Shown: positions 1 through 8,446, counted from the first letter of the stretch. The stretch: DNA of 64,000 nt from Roseateles hydrophilus (GCF_026712245.1 NZ_JAPPUY010000006.1:1-64000); one strand, 5' to 3'. Numbers and translations are program-made. The notes: generated by a model not told the origin, from the sequence alone.

Positions 1-92
1 GTCCCACTCCTTCCCATCCCGAACAGGACAGTGAAACGAGTCAGCGCCGATGATAGTGCGGATTCCCGTGTGAAAGTAGGTCATCGTCAGGC
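1..92 (+). rRNA. rrf: 5S ribosomal RNA, 3' part (5' end outside window)
   Basis: The first 92 bases match the 3' part of bacterial 5S rRNA, including the loop A/B tract with CCATCCCGAAC at 16-26 and the terminal stretch GTGAAAGTAGGTCATCGTC before a final AGGC. A full betaproteobacterial 5S is about 113-115 nt, so roughly 20 nt are missing because the window begins inside the gene. It is followed directly by a terminator, as expected for the last gene of an rRNA operon running into the window from the left. Confidence 0.93.
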
Positions 93-106
93 TATTATTC
101 AAAGCC

Positions 107-145
107 AACCCCCATCAGTGAAAGCTGGTGGGGGTTTCGCTTTTG
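107..145 (+). terminator. rRNA operon terminator
   Basis: A 12-bp stem (107-118 with 124-135, one G-T wobble pair) encloses a short loop and is followed by TTTCGCTTTT. It lies 14 bases after the 5S rRNA end and fits an intrinsic terminator of the rRNA operon. Confidence 0.85.
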
Positions 146-154
146 GGGAGCAAA

Positions 155-181
155 GCAGCAAACGCAGCAGACGCAGCAAAG
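155..181 (+). repeat. three imperfect 9-bp tandem copies
   Basis: GCAGCAAAC, GCAGCAGAC and GCAGCAAAG follow each other without spacer just after the rRNA terminator. Each copy differs from the others at one or two positions. It may be chance; no coding or regulatory role is visible. The rest of 146-277 shows nothing recognisable. Confidence 0.4.
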
Positions 182-277
182 GGCTGTAAATGCCAAATGC
201 TGCGGAACTCGTTCTGGCTGTGAGCATGTTCTCGGCGTACGTGCAAGCCGCTTGTCGGGGCGTATCGCTCTCCGGTC

Positions 278-300
278 TGACCTGCCCCCACAACCCGTGC
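278..300 (+). repeat. IS terminal inverted repeat, orfB end
   Basis: Begins TGACCTGC, identical to the inward reading of the other end; similarity continues with one indel to ACCCGT. The outer boundary is inferred from the shared TGA end, since no target duplication confirms it. Confidence 0.65.
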
Positions 301-333
301 CAGTCGATTTGAGGAATCCGCTGTTAAAGGAGA

Positions 334-1167
334 TTACTCCTGGGTTTGCTGCGGCGCCGGCACGGCGCCGCCGGTTGTTTGACGATGCTGGGCCGCGAAC
401 TTCGCCGGCGGCATCCGCCCGCAGCTGCTGTGCGGTCGCACCTCGTTGTAGTCGGTCCGCCAGCGCGCGATCTCGACACGCGCCTGCTTCAGGCTCTGGA
501 ACCAGTGTTCGTTGAGGCACTCGTCGCGGAACTTGCCGTTGAAGCTCTCGATGTAGGCGTTCTGTGTGGGCTTGCCCGGCTGGTTGAGGATGTGGCGCAC
601 GCCCTTGGCCTGCGCCCAGGCCATGAAGGCGCGGCTGGTGAACTCCGGCCCCTGGTCGGTTCTCACGGCCTGCGGGTAGCCCCGGAACCGCGCCACCTGG
701 TCCAGCACGCGCACGACGTACTCGCCACCAATGCCGTGATCGACGGCGATGTCCACGCACTCGTGGCTGAAGTCGTCGGTCACGGTCAGGCACTTGATAC
801 GCCGCCCGCTGGCCAGGCTGTCGCTGACGAAGTCCATGCTCCACACCTCGTTGATCGTCTGGCACTCGTGCAGCGGTACGCGCTCGAGCTTTAAGCGCTG
901 CTTGCCGCGGCGCTTGCGCACTGACAGATCAGCCAGTTTGTAGAGCCGGTACACGCGTTTGTCGTTGATCTTCGTGCCTGCCGCGCGCAGCAAATCGCCG
1001 ATGCGCCGATAGCCGAAGCGCCGCCGCTCGTGAGCCAGCTCGACGATGCGCTGGCTCGTCGCCTGGTCCTGCTGCACACGCTGAGGCGGATGCCGCCAGC
1101 TGTCGCGAGACAAGCCCACCAACGCGCAGGCGCGCCGTTCACTGATCGAGGTCGATTCCAACATCAT
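334..1167 (-). CDS. IS3-family transposase OrfB (DDE catalytic subunit)
   Basis: This protein cuts and joins DNA during transposition of the surrounding element. From the first ATG of a double ATG at 1167 it has 277 residues. An HTH_21-like segment lies near residues 40-95. The rve integrase core follows, with catalytic Asp112 (in WSMDFV), Asp171 (in TDQGPEF) and Glu207 (in IESFNGKF). The last two are 35 residues apart, the DD(35)E pattern of IS3. The frame stays open upstream to 1383 in the -1 frame of OrfA, as expected if a fusion protein is made by frameshift. The catalytic residues and the reading frame look intact. Confidence 0.9.
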   Translation of the reverse strand: MMLESTSISERRACALVGLSRDSWRHPPQRVQQDQATSQRIVELAHERRRFGYRRIGDLLRAAGTKINDKRVYRLYKLADLSVRKRRGKQRLKLERVPLHECQTINEVWSMDFVSDSLASGRRIKCLTVTDDFSHECVDIAVDHGIGGEYVVRVLDQVARFRGYPQAVRTDQGPEFTSRAFMAWAQAKGVRHILNQPGKPTQNAYIESFNGKFRDECLNEHWFQSLKQARVEIARWRTDYNEVRPHSSCGRMPPAKFAAQHRQTTGGAVPAPQQTQE

Positions 1168-1196
1168 GCCCACCGCGCGTCGCTTCGCCGGTGGGC

Positions 1197-1463
1197 TCAG
1201 CGCTTTACGCCGAAGGCCACCTTCAGCGCCTCGTTGTCCAGCACGGCCTCGGCCAGCAGCTTCTTGAGTCGGTTGTTCTCGGCTTCCAGGTCGCGCAGCC
1301 GCTTGGCGTCGCTGGCCTCCATGCCGCCGAACTTGGCACGCCACTTGTAGAAGGTTGCCGAGCTGAAGCCCTCTCGGCGGCACAGGTCCGCCACGCTCAT
1401 GCCGGCATCGGCCTGCTTGATGAACCCGATGACTTGCTCGTCTGTGAATCTGCTCTTGCGCAT
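1197..1463 (-). CDS. IS3-family transposase OrfA (DNA-binding subunit)
   Basis: This 88-residue protein is the helix-turn-helix part of an IS3-type transposase. Residues about 5-45 form the HTH (FTDEQVIGFIKQADAG, then CRREGFSSATFYKWRAKFGG), and residues about 50-80 form a leucine-zipper-like helix (DAKRLRDLEAENNRLKKLLAE). Length and layout match OrfA of IS407-like elements. It overlaps the open frame of OrfB, which lies in the -1 frame. A classical A6G slippery heptamer is not visible in the overlap, so whether the OrfAB fusion is made by frameshifting is open. Confidence 0.92.
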   Translation of the reverse strand: MRKSRFTDEQVIGFIKQADAGMSVADLCRREGFSSATFYKWRAKFGGMEASDAKRLRDLEAENNRLKKLLAEAVLDNEALKVAFGVKR

Positions 1464-1506
1464 CGCGCTTCCTCTCGGTTGCGCGGATTCTTCTCTATTG
1501 GCGTCG

Positions 1507-1529
1507 TACGGGTGGCGGGTTGCAGGTCA
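1507..1529 (-). repeat. IS terminal inverted repeat, orfA end
   Basis: On the minus strand it reads TGACCTGCAACCCGCC and on to ACCCGTA, matching the opposite end over the first eight bases and again at ACCCGT. It lies 44 bases upstream of the orfA start codon and 34 bases past the neighbouring acyltransferase stop. Confidence 0.65.
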
Positions 1530-1563
1530 GCGTTGACTTGCCCCTCTCCGCAAGCAGTGCGAT

Positions 1564-2355
1564 TCACGTTTCCCGGGGCCAGCCCTCGCGCTTGAGCCCA
1601 TCCACGACCGTGGGATGTTTGGCGAAGCTCGCTTCGACAGACTGTTGGACGATGTCGTACAACGGTCGGATCATGGGACGAAGGTTCTCGACGACCTTGC
1701 TTGAGCTCAGCAGCGACGGTACGCGTATGCCGCGGTGCTCGATCTCACCGCCAACGGTACGTATGTCAAAGCCGATGCGCGAGAAATGACTGGCCAGCCT
1801 GGGTTCCGTCAGCACGAAGACATGCTCCACTTGCAGGTGTCTCGCTACGGCTGCTGCTGCGAGGTAGAGGCTCACAGGGATGAAAGGGAAGCGGGGCAGC
1901 GGCTGGTCTAGTGCGAAGTTCGCTTCAGACGCCGAGGTCATCGCCATGTTTTGTTCGCCCTTGCGCTGGCGAAACGCGCTGACCACAGCGAGCCGCGACA
2001 CTTCCCCAATGGTGTCGCGCGGGAGTTGGCTCGGATCTACCAAGCTGCGATCCAAAACGTGTCGGCAACTGTCCTCAAAGGGCAACTCTTCCTGCCCCTT
2101 CGCGAGGATCAGTCGAGTACAGCCCACAGGTTCGCCGGTGCCTTGCTTGCGCAACAGGCAATGCACCGAGTGCCTGTCTGCTGCGTCAGTCTCCATGCCG
2201 TCAGCGCGGATGGGTTCCCAGCCAAGGTCGCGGCAGTAGACGTCATGGCGGATCCGATAAACTTCGTTGCGATCTTCGGCGGTAAGTGCCGGCGCGATGG
2301 TGAAGTACTTCTGAAAAGCTCCGGCCAGATCCCTGGTTTCCTGCGGATCAGTCAT
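1564..2355 (-). CDS. PEP-CTERM/exosortase system-associated acyltransferase
   Basis: The product (263 residues) resembles the GNAT-type acyltransferases found with exosortase/PEP-CTERM systems, related in fold to N-acyl amino acid and autoinducer synthases. Supporting stretches are RIRHDVYCRDLGWEP near the N-terminus, then CLLRKQGTGEPVGCTRLI, GEVSRLAVVSAFRQRKGE and VFVLTEPRLASHFSRIGF. Its substrate is not known. An upstream in-frame ATG at 2409 would add 18 residues, but the ATG at 2355 is preceded by AGGGGGC, so it is preferred. Base composition looks less GC-rich than the genes further right. No exosortase gene is in the window, but a PEP-CTERM protein lies at 7784-8446. Confidence 0.72.
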   Translation of the reverse strand: MTDPQETRDLAGAFQKYFTIAPALTAEDRNEVYRIRHDVYCRDLGWEPIRADGMETDAADRHSVHCLLRKQGTGEPVGCTRLILAKGQEELPFEDSCRHVLDRSLVDPSQLPRDTIGEVSRLAVVSAFRQRKGEQNMAMTSASEANFALDQPLPRFPFIPVSLYLAAAAVARHLQVEHVFVLTEPRLASHFSRIGFDIRTVGGEIEHRGIRVPSLLSSSKVVENLRPMIRPLYDIVQQSVEASFAKHPTVVDGLKREGWPRET

Positions 2356-2405
2356 GAAGTGCCCCCTTGATTGTTGCTGCATGGTAGCAAGCCATGCTGG
2401 TGCAT

Positions 2406-3320
2406 TCACTCGATGTTCTGCACCTGTTCGCGCATTTGTTCGATGGCGACTTTCATCTCGACGGACACGTTGGTCAGTTCGAGCGCTGCGGATTTCGAAC
2501 CCAAGGTGTTGGCTTCGCGATGAAGCTCCTGAATCAGGAAGTCCAGTCGCTTCCCGAGCTCGCCGCCTTTTTTCAACAGGCGGCTGAGTTCATCGAGATG
2601 GGCGCGTAGCCGTCCCAGTTCTTCGGCGACGTCGATGCGGATGGCAAACGCTGCAGCCTCGTTCAGCGCCCGCTCTTGCAGTGCCTCTTGCGGTACGGTG
2701 CCGGCAGCGCTTGTGGCTGCCAGGGCCTCCTGCCAGCGTTCGAGGAAGCGTTGTTGCTGGCGGGCGACGACGGCCGGCAGCAGGGGCTCGGCTTCGTCAG
2801 CCAGCTCGCGCAGGCGCTTTATTCGCTCAGTCAGGATGAGCACGAGCTTTTCACCCTCGCGCTTGCGCGATTCGGCAAGGCCTTCGACGCAGGCCTTGGC
2901 GGCCTCCAGCGTCGGGCCGTCGAGTTGGGCTGTCGTGCTGCCGCCAGCCTTGCACCAGTTCAAGGCTTCGTGAACTGAAAGCGGCGCCGCTTGCGGAAGC
3001 CAGGTGCGTACCTTGGACTCCAGATTGGCCAGGCGATTCAGCTGCTCGGGGTGAGGCTGCGGCCAGCTGCCGTCTGCCTCGCGCTGCGTGTTGATCCGCA
3101 GTTCGATCTTGCCGCGTTTGAATCGTGAGGCGATGAGCTCGCGCAGTTGCGGTTCCAGCCCGCGCAACTCTTCCGGCATGCGCAGGGACAAGTCGAGGAA
3201 GCGGCCGTTCACCGAGCGCAACTCAACGCTCACGCTCGCTTGTGAAAGTGTGGTGCCGTCGTCGGCCTTAGGGGGCTGTGCCGTGGAATTGGCGTACCCG
3301 GTCATGCTGTAGACTGGCAT
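2406..3320 (-). CDS. yicC: YicC/YloC family endoribonuclease
   Basis: YicC-family proteins are RNases that take part in turnover of small and messenger RNAs. This 304-residue protein opens with the family start MPVYSMTGYA and has the conserved SVELRSVNGRFLDLSLRMPE stretch. The C-terminal DUF1732-like half reads RIDVAEELGRLRAHLDEL, then LDFLIQELHREANTLGSK and the ending near VEMKVAIEQMREQVQNIE. It is slightly longer than the enterobacterial protein because of an insertion after residue 10. It is divergent from the kinase gene, with 32 bp between the two start codons. In many bacteria gmk follows yicC; here the acyltransferase lies downstream instead. Confidence 0.93.
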   Translation of the reverse strand: MPVYSMTGYANSTAQPPKADDGTTLSQASVSVELRSVNGRFLDLSLRMPEELRGLEPQLRELIASRFKRGKIELRINTQREADGSWPQPHPEQLNRLANLESKVRTWLPQAAPLSVHEALNWCKAGGSTTAQLDGPTLEAAKACVEGLAESRKREGEKLVLILTERIKRLRELADEAEPLLPAVVARQQQRFLERWQEALAATSAAGTVPQEALQERALNEAAAFAIRIDVAEELGRLRAHLDELSRLLKKGGELGKRLDFLIQELHREANTLGSKSAALELTNVSVEMKVAIEQMREQVQNIE

Positions 3321-3352
3321 TTCGCACTCGCATAAACAGACAAAACGCGATT

Positions 3353-4321
3353 ATGTCCAAGCCGAAGCCGGCGCCATTGCCAGCAGGCACGGTGGTAGGG
3401 GGCTACCAGATCATCAAGCGGCTGGCGGCTGGCGGTTTCGGCGTGGTTTATCTGGCCGAAGACCCGGATCACCACCTTGTCGCGCTGAAGGAATATCTGC
3501 CCTCGTCGCTGGCCGAGCGTTCCCCTGGGGAGTTGACGCCGCGCGTCAAGCCCGAGAAGCAGCCGTTGTACCGCTTGGGGCTCAAGAGCTTCTTCGAAGA
3601 GGGGCGCTCGCTCGCGCAGATCTCGCACCCCAGCGTTGTCTCGGTACTGAATTTCCTACGCGAGAACGAGACCGTCTACATGGTCATGAACTACCTGCAG
3701 GGCGACACGCTGCAGGACTTCATCGTGACCGCGCGCGACATGAAGCGGGACAAGGTCTTCCGCGAGTCCACCATCCGCAGCCTGTTCGACGAGATCCTGC
3801 GCGGCCTGCGCATCGTGCACCAGCACAAGATGCTGCACCTGGACATCAAGCCGGCCAACATCTTCATCACCAACGACAACAAGGCCGTGCTGTTGGACTT
3901 CGGCGCCGCGCGTGAGGTGCTGAGCAAAGAGGGCAACTTCATCCGTCCGATGTACACGCCCGGCTTTGCGGCACCCGAGATGTACCGGCGCGACGGCTCG
4001 TTAGGGCCGTGGACTGACATCTATGCGATCGGCGCTTGCATCTACGCCTGCATGCAGGGCTATCCGCCCAACGATGCGCCGCAGCGCCTGGAGAAGGATC
4101 GCCTCAACCTGAGTCTGTCGCGTCTGCGCAATGTCTACTCCGACAACCTGCTCGAAGTGACCGAGTGGTGCATGTCGCTGGATCCGCTGTCGCGCCCGCA
4201 GAGTGTGTTCGCGTTGCAGAAGGAGCTCGCTCGTGAGACCGAGCGGCGCTACACCAAGCTCAGTTTCAGCGAGCGCCTGAAACTCCAACTGGAAAACTTG
4301 AAGTCCGGGGCAAAAGCTTGA
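3353..4321 (+). CDS. Hanks-type serine/threonine protein kinase
   Basis: A 322-residue soluble protein kinase. It has a glycine-rich loop AAGGFGVVY (residues 25-33), the ATP-binding Lys46 in VALKEYLP, catalytic loop HLDIKPANIF (162-171, HLD in place of HRD), metal-binding DFG at 182-184 and the APE motif at 207-209. No membrane segment or PASTA repeat follows, so it acts in the cytoplasm; targets are unknown. The ATG at 3353 is chosen because the family starts just before the P-loop strand GYQIIKRL. Its stop overlaps the TTG start of the phosphatase, so kinase and opposing phosphatase are made in step. Divergent from yicC. Confidence 0.93.
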   Translation: MSKPKPAPLPAGTVVGGYQIIKRLAAGGFGVVYLAEDPDHHLVALKEYLPSSLAERSPGELTPRVKPEKQPLYRLGLKSFFEEGRSLAQISHPSVVSVLNFLRENETVYMVMNYLQGDTLQDFIVTARDMKRDKVFRESTIRSLFDEILRGLRIVHQHKMLHLDIKPANIFITNDNKAVLLDFGAAREVLSKEGNFIRPMYTPGFAAPEMYRRDGSLGPWTDIYAIGACIYACMQGYPPNDAPQRLEKDRLNLSLSRLRNVYSDNLLEVTEWCMSLDPLSRPQSVFALQKELARETERRYTKLSFSERLKLQLENLKSGAKA

Positions 4322-5226
4322 GATTCAGCGTCTTCCAAGTCAGTCGTCGCGGTGGCCGCGAGACCAACGAAGACCGCATGGGCTACTGCTTCACGCGGGA
4401 GGCCGGCTTGTTCGCGCTGGCTGACGGCATGGGCGGACATCCGGAAGGCGAGGTCGCCGCGCAGATTGCGCTGCAGACGTTGGCTGCGCTGTTCCAGCAG
4501 GACGCGCGCCCGGTGCTCGACGATCCGCAGCGCTTCCTGCAGGAAACCATCGTCATCGCCCATCACCAGTTGCTCCGCTACGCGGAGAGCAAGGGGCTGA
4601 CCGATACGCCGCGCACCACCGTCGTTGCCTGCATCCTGCAGGGCAATCAGGCTTGGTGGGCGCATTGCGGCGACTCGCGGCTATACCTCGTGCGCAGTGG
4701 CAAGTTGATCGCGCGCACCCGCGACCACTCGTACTCCGAATTGCAGGAGGCGCTGGGGCGTGTGGGCCGTGGCACCGAGGCGTTCAACCGCAACGTGCTG
4801 TTCACCTGCCTGGGCAGCCCGGGCAAGCCCATGGTCGACTGCCAGGGGCCGCTGATCATGGAGCCGGGCGACCGCATTCTGTTGTGCTCCGACGGCCTGT
4901 GGGGCAGCGTCGCAGACCACGAGATCGTTCGCCAGATGGCCGACCTGGCCATTTCGGAATCCGTTCCGGAGTTGGTGGAGCAGGCGTTGCGCCGTGGTGG
5001 CGAGCGCAGTGACAACGTGACCGTGCTGTCCGTGGAGTGGGAGGGCGAGGGCGATCCCGCCGGTGACACCACGCAGAACCTCGGCAACTCCGGCTTCGCG
5101 TCCACCATCCAAGGCGCGCTCGATGCCGACCTCGTCGCCGGCATGGATGACGAGGAGATCGAGCGCTCGGTGCGCGAGATCAACGAGGCCATCCGCCAGT
5201 CCGGTCGCGGCCGGCATCGGCGCTAA
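4318..5226 (+). CDS. PP2C-family serine/threonine phosphatase
   Basis: A 302-residue metal-dependent phosphatase, presumably reversing the adjacent kinase. Motifs seen: [12 protein letters not shown] near the N-terminus, [14 protein letters not shown] with the metal ligand Asp36, [23 protein letters not shown] and [15 protein letters not shown]. The start must be the TTG at 4318, which shares TTGA with the kinase stop; no other start precedes the first conserved motif. The last 55 residues after the catalytic core are acidic and of unknown role. The gene is 16 bp upstream of rph, suggesting one transcript through to hemW. Confidence 0.92.
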   Translation: MRFSVFQVSRRGGRETNEDRMGYCFTREAGLFALADGMGGHPEGEVAAQIALQTLAALFQQDARPVLDDPQRFLQETIVIAHHQLLRYAESKGLTDTPRTTVVACILQGNQAWWAHCGDSRLYLVRSGKLIARTRDHSYSELQEALGRVGRGTEAFNRNVLFTCLGSPGKPMVDCQGPLIMEPGDRILLCSDGLWGSVADHEIVRQMADLAISESVPELVEQALRRGGERSDNVTVLSVEWEGEGDPAGDTTQNLGNSGFASTIQGALDADLVAGMDDEEIERSVREINEAIRQSGRGRHRR

Positions 5227-5242
5227 CTCTTTTCTTCCCGTC

Positions 5243-5965
5243 ATGACCAAGACCTTCACGCGCAGCGCTGGCCGCGCCGCCAATCAATTGCGCCCGGTGC
5301 GCATCACCCGCGGTTTCACCGTGCATGCCGAGGGCTCCGTGCTCATCGAGTTCGGCTCGACACGCGTGCTCTGCACCGCCTCGGTGGAAGAGCGCGTGCC
5401 GCCGCACAAGCGCGGCTCGGGCGAGGGCTGGGTGACGGCCGAGTACGGCATGCTGCCGCGCGCCACGCACACCCGCAGCGACCGCGAGGCCGCCAAGGGC
5501 AAGCAGAGCGGGCGCACGCAGGAGATCCAGCGCCTCATCGGCCGCTCACTGCGCGCTGTGTTCGACCTGGCCGCGCTCGGTGAGCGCACCATCACGCTGG
5601 ACTGTGACGTGCTGCAGGCCGACGGCGGCACACGCACGGCGGCCATCACCGGCGCCTTCGTGGCCGCGACGGATGCCGTCAACAAGCTGATCGCGGAAAG
5701 CAAGCTGTCGCGCTCGCCGATCAAGGACTCGGTGGCGGCCATCTCGGTCGGCATCGTCGACGGCTTGCCGCTGCTGGATCTGGAGTACACCGAGGACTCG
5801 GCCTGCGACACGGACATGAATGTCGTCATGACCGGCTCCGGCGGCTTCGTCGAACTGCAGGGCACGGCCGAAGGCGTTGTGTTCACGCGCGATGAGATGA
5901 ACGCCCTGCTCGACCTGGCGGACAAGGGCATCCGTGAGCTGATCGCTTTGCAGAAGTCGGCATGA
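5243..5965 (+). CDS. rph: ribonuclease PH
   Basis: RNase PH trims the 3' ends of tRNA precursors by phosphorolysis and works as a ring of six subunits. The 240-residue product has normal length. Diagnostic parts are [19 protein letters not shown] at the N-terminus, [17 protein letters not shown], the phosphate-binding Arg region [36 protein letters not shown] and [14 protein letters not shown]. The ATG at 5243 is used because the protein starts here in homologues; the frame is open further upstream inside the phosphatase gene. The stop overlaps the start of rdgB by four bases (ATGA). Confidence 0.97.
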   Translation: MTKTFTRSAGRAANQLRPVRITRGFTVHAEGSVLIEFGSTRVLCTASVEERVPPHKRGSGEGWVTAEYGMLPRATHTRSDREAAKGKQSGRTQEIQRLIGRSLRAVFDLAALGERTITLDCDVLQADGGTRTAAITGAFVAATDAVNKLIAESKLSRSPIKDSVAAISVGIVDGLPLLDLEYTEDSACDTDMNVVMTGSGGFVELQGTAEGVVFTRDEMNALLDLADKGIRELIALQKSA

Positions 5966-6567
5966 AGCTCGTCCTGGCCTCCAACAACGCCAAGAAGCTC
6001 GTCGAGCTGCAGGCCTTGTTCGCACCGCTTGGCATCGAGCTGGTGAACCAGGGCAGCTTGGGCATTCCGGAGGCAGAGGAGCCCTTCGACACCTTTGCCG
6101 AAAACGCCTTGGCCAAGGCCCGCCATGCGGCCAGGCTCAGCGGCCTGCCGGCGCTGGCCGACGACTCTGGCATCAGCGTCGACGCGCTGGGCGGCGCACC
6201 GGGCGTGCGCTCGGCCCGCTATGCGCTGGATGCGGGCGGCGAGAAGAGCGATGCCGCCAACAACGAGCGCTTGCTGCGCGAGCTGAGCGGTATCGGCGAC
6301 CGGCGCGCACGCTTCGTTTGTGCGCTGGTGGCGGTGCGCAGCGCCGACGACCCCGAGCCGTTGATCGCGATGGGCCGATGGATGGGAGAAATCCTGACCA
6401 CGCCGAGCGGCGAGGGCGGTTTCGGCTACGACCCGTTGATGCACATTCCGGCCCTCGGGCAGACCGTGGCCAGCCTGGGCGCCGCCGTCAAAAACCAGCA
6501 CAGCCATCGCGCGCTGGCCGCGGTGCAGCTCATCCAGCAGTTCCGCGAGGTCTGGTACCTCGGCTGA
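5962..6567 (+). CDS. rdgB: XTP/dITP diphosphohydrolase (RdgB/HAM1 family)
   Basis: This house-cleaning enzyme hydrolyses ITP, dITP and XTP to monophosphates, keeping deaminated purines out of DNA and RNA. It is 201 residues long. Seen are the substrate-binding start [14 protein letters not shown], the acidic [21 protein letters not shown] region, [23 protein letters not shown] with the catalytic Asp, and [11 protein letters not shown] near the C-terminus. It overlaps rph by four bases and hemW follows 4 bp later, so the three genes are probably cotranscribed and translationally linked. Confidence 0.96.
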   Translation: MKLVLASNNAKKLVELQALFAPLGIELVNQGSLGIPEAEEPFDTFAENALAKARHAARLSGLPALADDSGISVDALGGAPGVRSARYALDAGGEKSDAANNERLLRELSGIGDRRARFVCALVAVRSADDPEPLIAMGRWMGEILTTPSGEGGFGYDPLMHIPALGQTVASLGAAVKNQHSHRALAAVQLIQQFREVWYLG

Positions 6568-6571
6568 CGAC

Positions 6572-7756
6572 ATGGCCGACCTCCAGCACCTCATGCGTCC
6601 GGGCACGCTGCAGCTGCCCGCGCTGCCGCCCTTGGCGCTCTACGTGCACCTGCCGTGGTGTCTGCGCAAGTGTCCGTACTGCGACTTCAACTCGCATGAG
6701 GTGAAGAACGGCGGGCTGACCATCGACACGGCCGAGGCTTACCTCGCAGCACTGCGCGCCGATCTCGAAGCGGCGTTGCCGCTGATCTGGGGCCGCCCCA
6801 TCGTCAGCATCTTCATCGGCGGCGGCACACCGAGCCTGTTCAACCCCGAGCAGATCGCGCAGCTGATCTCCGACCTGCGCGCCCGCCTGCCGCTGGAGCC
6901 GGGCTGCGAGATCACGCTGGAGGCCAACCCTGGCACCTTTGAGCGCGAGCGCTTTGCGGGCTTTCGCCAGGCGGGCGTCACGCGCCTGTCGGTGGGTGTG
7001 CAGAGCTTCGACGACGCGCAGCTGAAGACCTTGGGCCGTGTGCACAGTGCCACGCAGGCGCGCGAGGCGCTGGCCGAGGCGGCCGGCGCGTTCGACACCT
7101 GGAACCTCGACCTGATGTATGCGCTCCCGGGCCAGACGCTGGACGAGCTGGCTCGCGAGTTGGACACGGCGCTGAGCTTCAAGCCGCCGCACCTGTCCAT
7201 CTATCACCTGACCATCGAGCCCAACACGGTGTTCGCGACGCGCACGCCCGAGCACCTGCCCGATCCGGACCTGGCCAGCGACATGCTGGACCTCATCACC
7301 GCAAAGACCGGTGCGCAGGGGCTGTCGCGCTACGAGGTCTCGGCCTACGCACGCGACGGCCACCGCTGCGCGCACAACCTGAACTACTGGCAGTTCGGCG
7401 ACTACCTCGGCATCGGCGCCGGGGCGCACAGCAAGCTGAGCTTCCCGAACCGCGTGCTGCGCCAGGTGCGCTGGCGTGAGCCGGCGGCCTTCATGGCCCA
7501 AGACAACAAGGTCAGCAACGAGCACGAGGTGGCCCGCAAGGACCTGCCGTTCGAGTTCATGCTGAACGCGCTGCGGCTCAAGGAGGGCGTGACCGTGACG
7601 CAGTTCCTGGAGCGCACCGGGCTGCCGCCGTCCAGCATTGGCAAGGCACTGGAGACGGCCCGTGGGCGTGGCCTGCTGGCGGCTGACCCCGCGCGCATCC
7701 AGCCCACCGAGCGCGGCTTCGATTTCCTCAGCGACCTGCAGCAGCTGTTTCTCTGA
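6572..7756 (+). CDS. hemW: radical SAM heme chaperone HemW
   Basis: HemW binds haem and passes it to respiratory enzymes; it was long misannotated as an oxygen-independent coproporphyrinogen oxidase. The 394-residue protein has the radical SAM cluster motif at Cys30, Cys34 and Cys37 (WCLRKCPYCDF), then GGGTPSLF, ITLEANPGT, RLSVGVQSFDD and the HemN C-terminal domain. It lacks the longer N-terminal region and the extra cysteine found in true HemN, which is encoded separately at 58657. It closes the rph-rdgB-hemW run and converges on the PEP-CTERM gene. Confidence 0.93.
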   Translation: MADLQHLMRPGTLQLPALPPLALYVHLPWCLRKCPYCDFNSHEVKNGGLTIDTAEAYLAALRADLEAALPLIWGRPIVSIFIGGGTPSLFNPEQIAQLISDLRARLPLEPGCEITLEANPGTFERERFAGFRQAGVTRLSVGVQSFDDAQLKTLGRVHSATQAREALAEAAGAFDTWNLDLMYALPGQTLDELARELDTALSFKPPHLSIYHLTIEPNTVFATRTPEHLPDPDLASDMLDLITAKTGAQGLSRYEVSAYARDGHRCAHNLNYWQFGDYLGIGAGAHSKLSFPNRVLRQVRWREPAAFMAQDNKVSNEHEVARKDLPFEFMLNALRLKEGVTVTQFLERTGLPPSSIGKALETARGRGLLAADPARIQPTERGFDFLSDLQQLFL

Positions 7757-7783
7757 GCGGGCGCCGCCGCGCCGCTGTCGCGA

Positions 7784-8446
7784 TCAGCGCGCGCGGCGCG
7801 ACCGGGCGGCGATGCCTGCCACGCCCAGGCCGGCCAGCATCAGCCAGGCGGCGGCAGGCTCTGGCACCACGCTCACGTAGACCTTGTCCAGCCCGTAGGC
7901 CTCGTCCAGTCCGGTCACCGTCAGTGTGACCTGCGTGAACGCGACGTCCTGTGTGAAGCCGAAGAACAGCCGCTGACCTTCGCCCACCAGCGGCGGGAAC
8001 TGCGCGACCAGCGCGCCGCCTGAAAAAGCCCCGGCGTTGGTTTGCAGGCGCACCTCGCCCGCCACCTCGCCGAGATCAGTCAGGTACAGGCCGAAGCTGG
8101 TGCTCGGTGTGGCCAGCGTGAAGCTGAGACTGCCTGGCGCAGCATCCGCCAAGTAGACAGAGAGGTACTGGCTGCCATCGACCGCCGCTGAGCCATAGCC
8201 GGGTGATGGCGCGTTGGCGGCCGTCTGCACGCCGATGGGGGCATTTCCCGTGCTGACGGTGAAGTGGGGGGTGACCACGGGGGCCATCGTGCGGCCGCGG
8301 CCGGCCAGCGTTTCGAAGCTCTCGATCACCGTCGCGCCGGCTGCTGCGACAAAGGCCTGCTCGGTGTTGAAGGACGTGTCGGCCGCGTGCGCGCTGAAGG
8401 CGCTGAGCAAGGCGAGCGCGGTGAAGGTGGAAAGGGGCAGCTTCAT
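7784..8446 (-). CDS. PEP-CTERM sorting domain protein
   Basis: A 220-residue exported protein. Residues 1-21 are a signal peptide ending AHA. The C-terminus has the sorting tag: VPEPAAAWLML, a hydrophobic run, then the basic tail ARSRRAR. Exosortase would recognise this tag at the membrane and process it. The middle is a beta-rich region without a recognised catalytic motif, with a single long stretch of Ala, Gly, Ser and Thr and no cysteines. The function of the mature protein is unknown. It goes with the acyltransferase at 1564-2355 functionally, though six genes lie between. Confidence 0.88.
   Translation of the reverse strand: MKLPLSTFTALALLSAFSAHAADTSFNTEQAFVAAAGATVIESFETLAGRGRTMAPVVTPHFTVSTGNAPIGVQTAANAPSPGYGSAAVDGSQYLSVYLADAAPGSLSFTLATPSTSFGLYLTDLGEVAGEVRLQTNAGAFSGGALVAQFPPLVGEGQRLFFGFTQDVAFTQVTLTVTGLDEAYGLDKVYVSVVPEPAAAWLMLAGLGVAGIAARSRRAR

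Larger units (their letters stand above)
278..1529 (-). mobile_element. IS3-family insertion sequence, IS407-like
   Basis: The element carries the two overlapping frames typical of IS3 elements, both on the minus strand. Its ends are imperfect inverted repeats: both start with TGACCTGC (278-285 and, reversed, 1529-1522) and share ACCCGT offset by one base (293-298; 1513-1508). Length is about 1.25 kb, normal for the family. No convincing target duplication is seen: flanks are GGTC on the left and GCGT on the right. It sits between the rRNA operon end and the exosortase-associated acyltransferase. Both frames look intact, so it may still be active. The assignment to the IS407 group rests on the OrfA sequence style and is less certain than the family. 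Confidence 0.85.

Noticed and set aside
274-1533. Target-site duplication around the IS element
   Set aside because: The flanking four bases (GGTC and GCGT) do not match, and shifting the ends by one base does not give a perfect repeat.
6572-7756. Calling this gene hemN
   Set aside because: It has the CxxxCxxC of HemW without the extra Cys and N-terminal part of HemN; a true hemN is at 58657.
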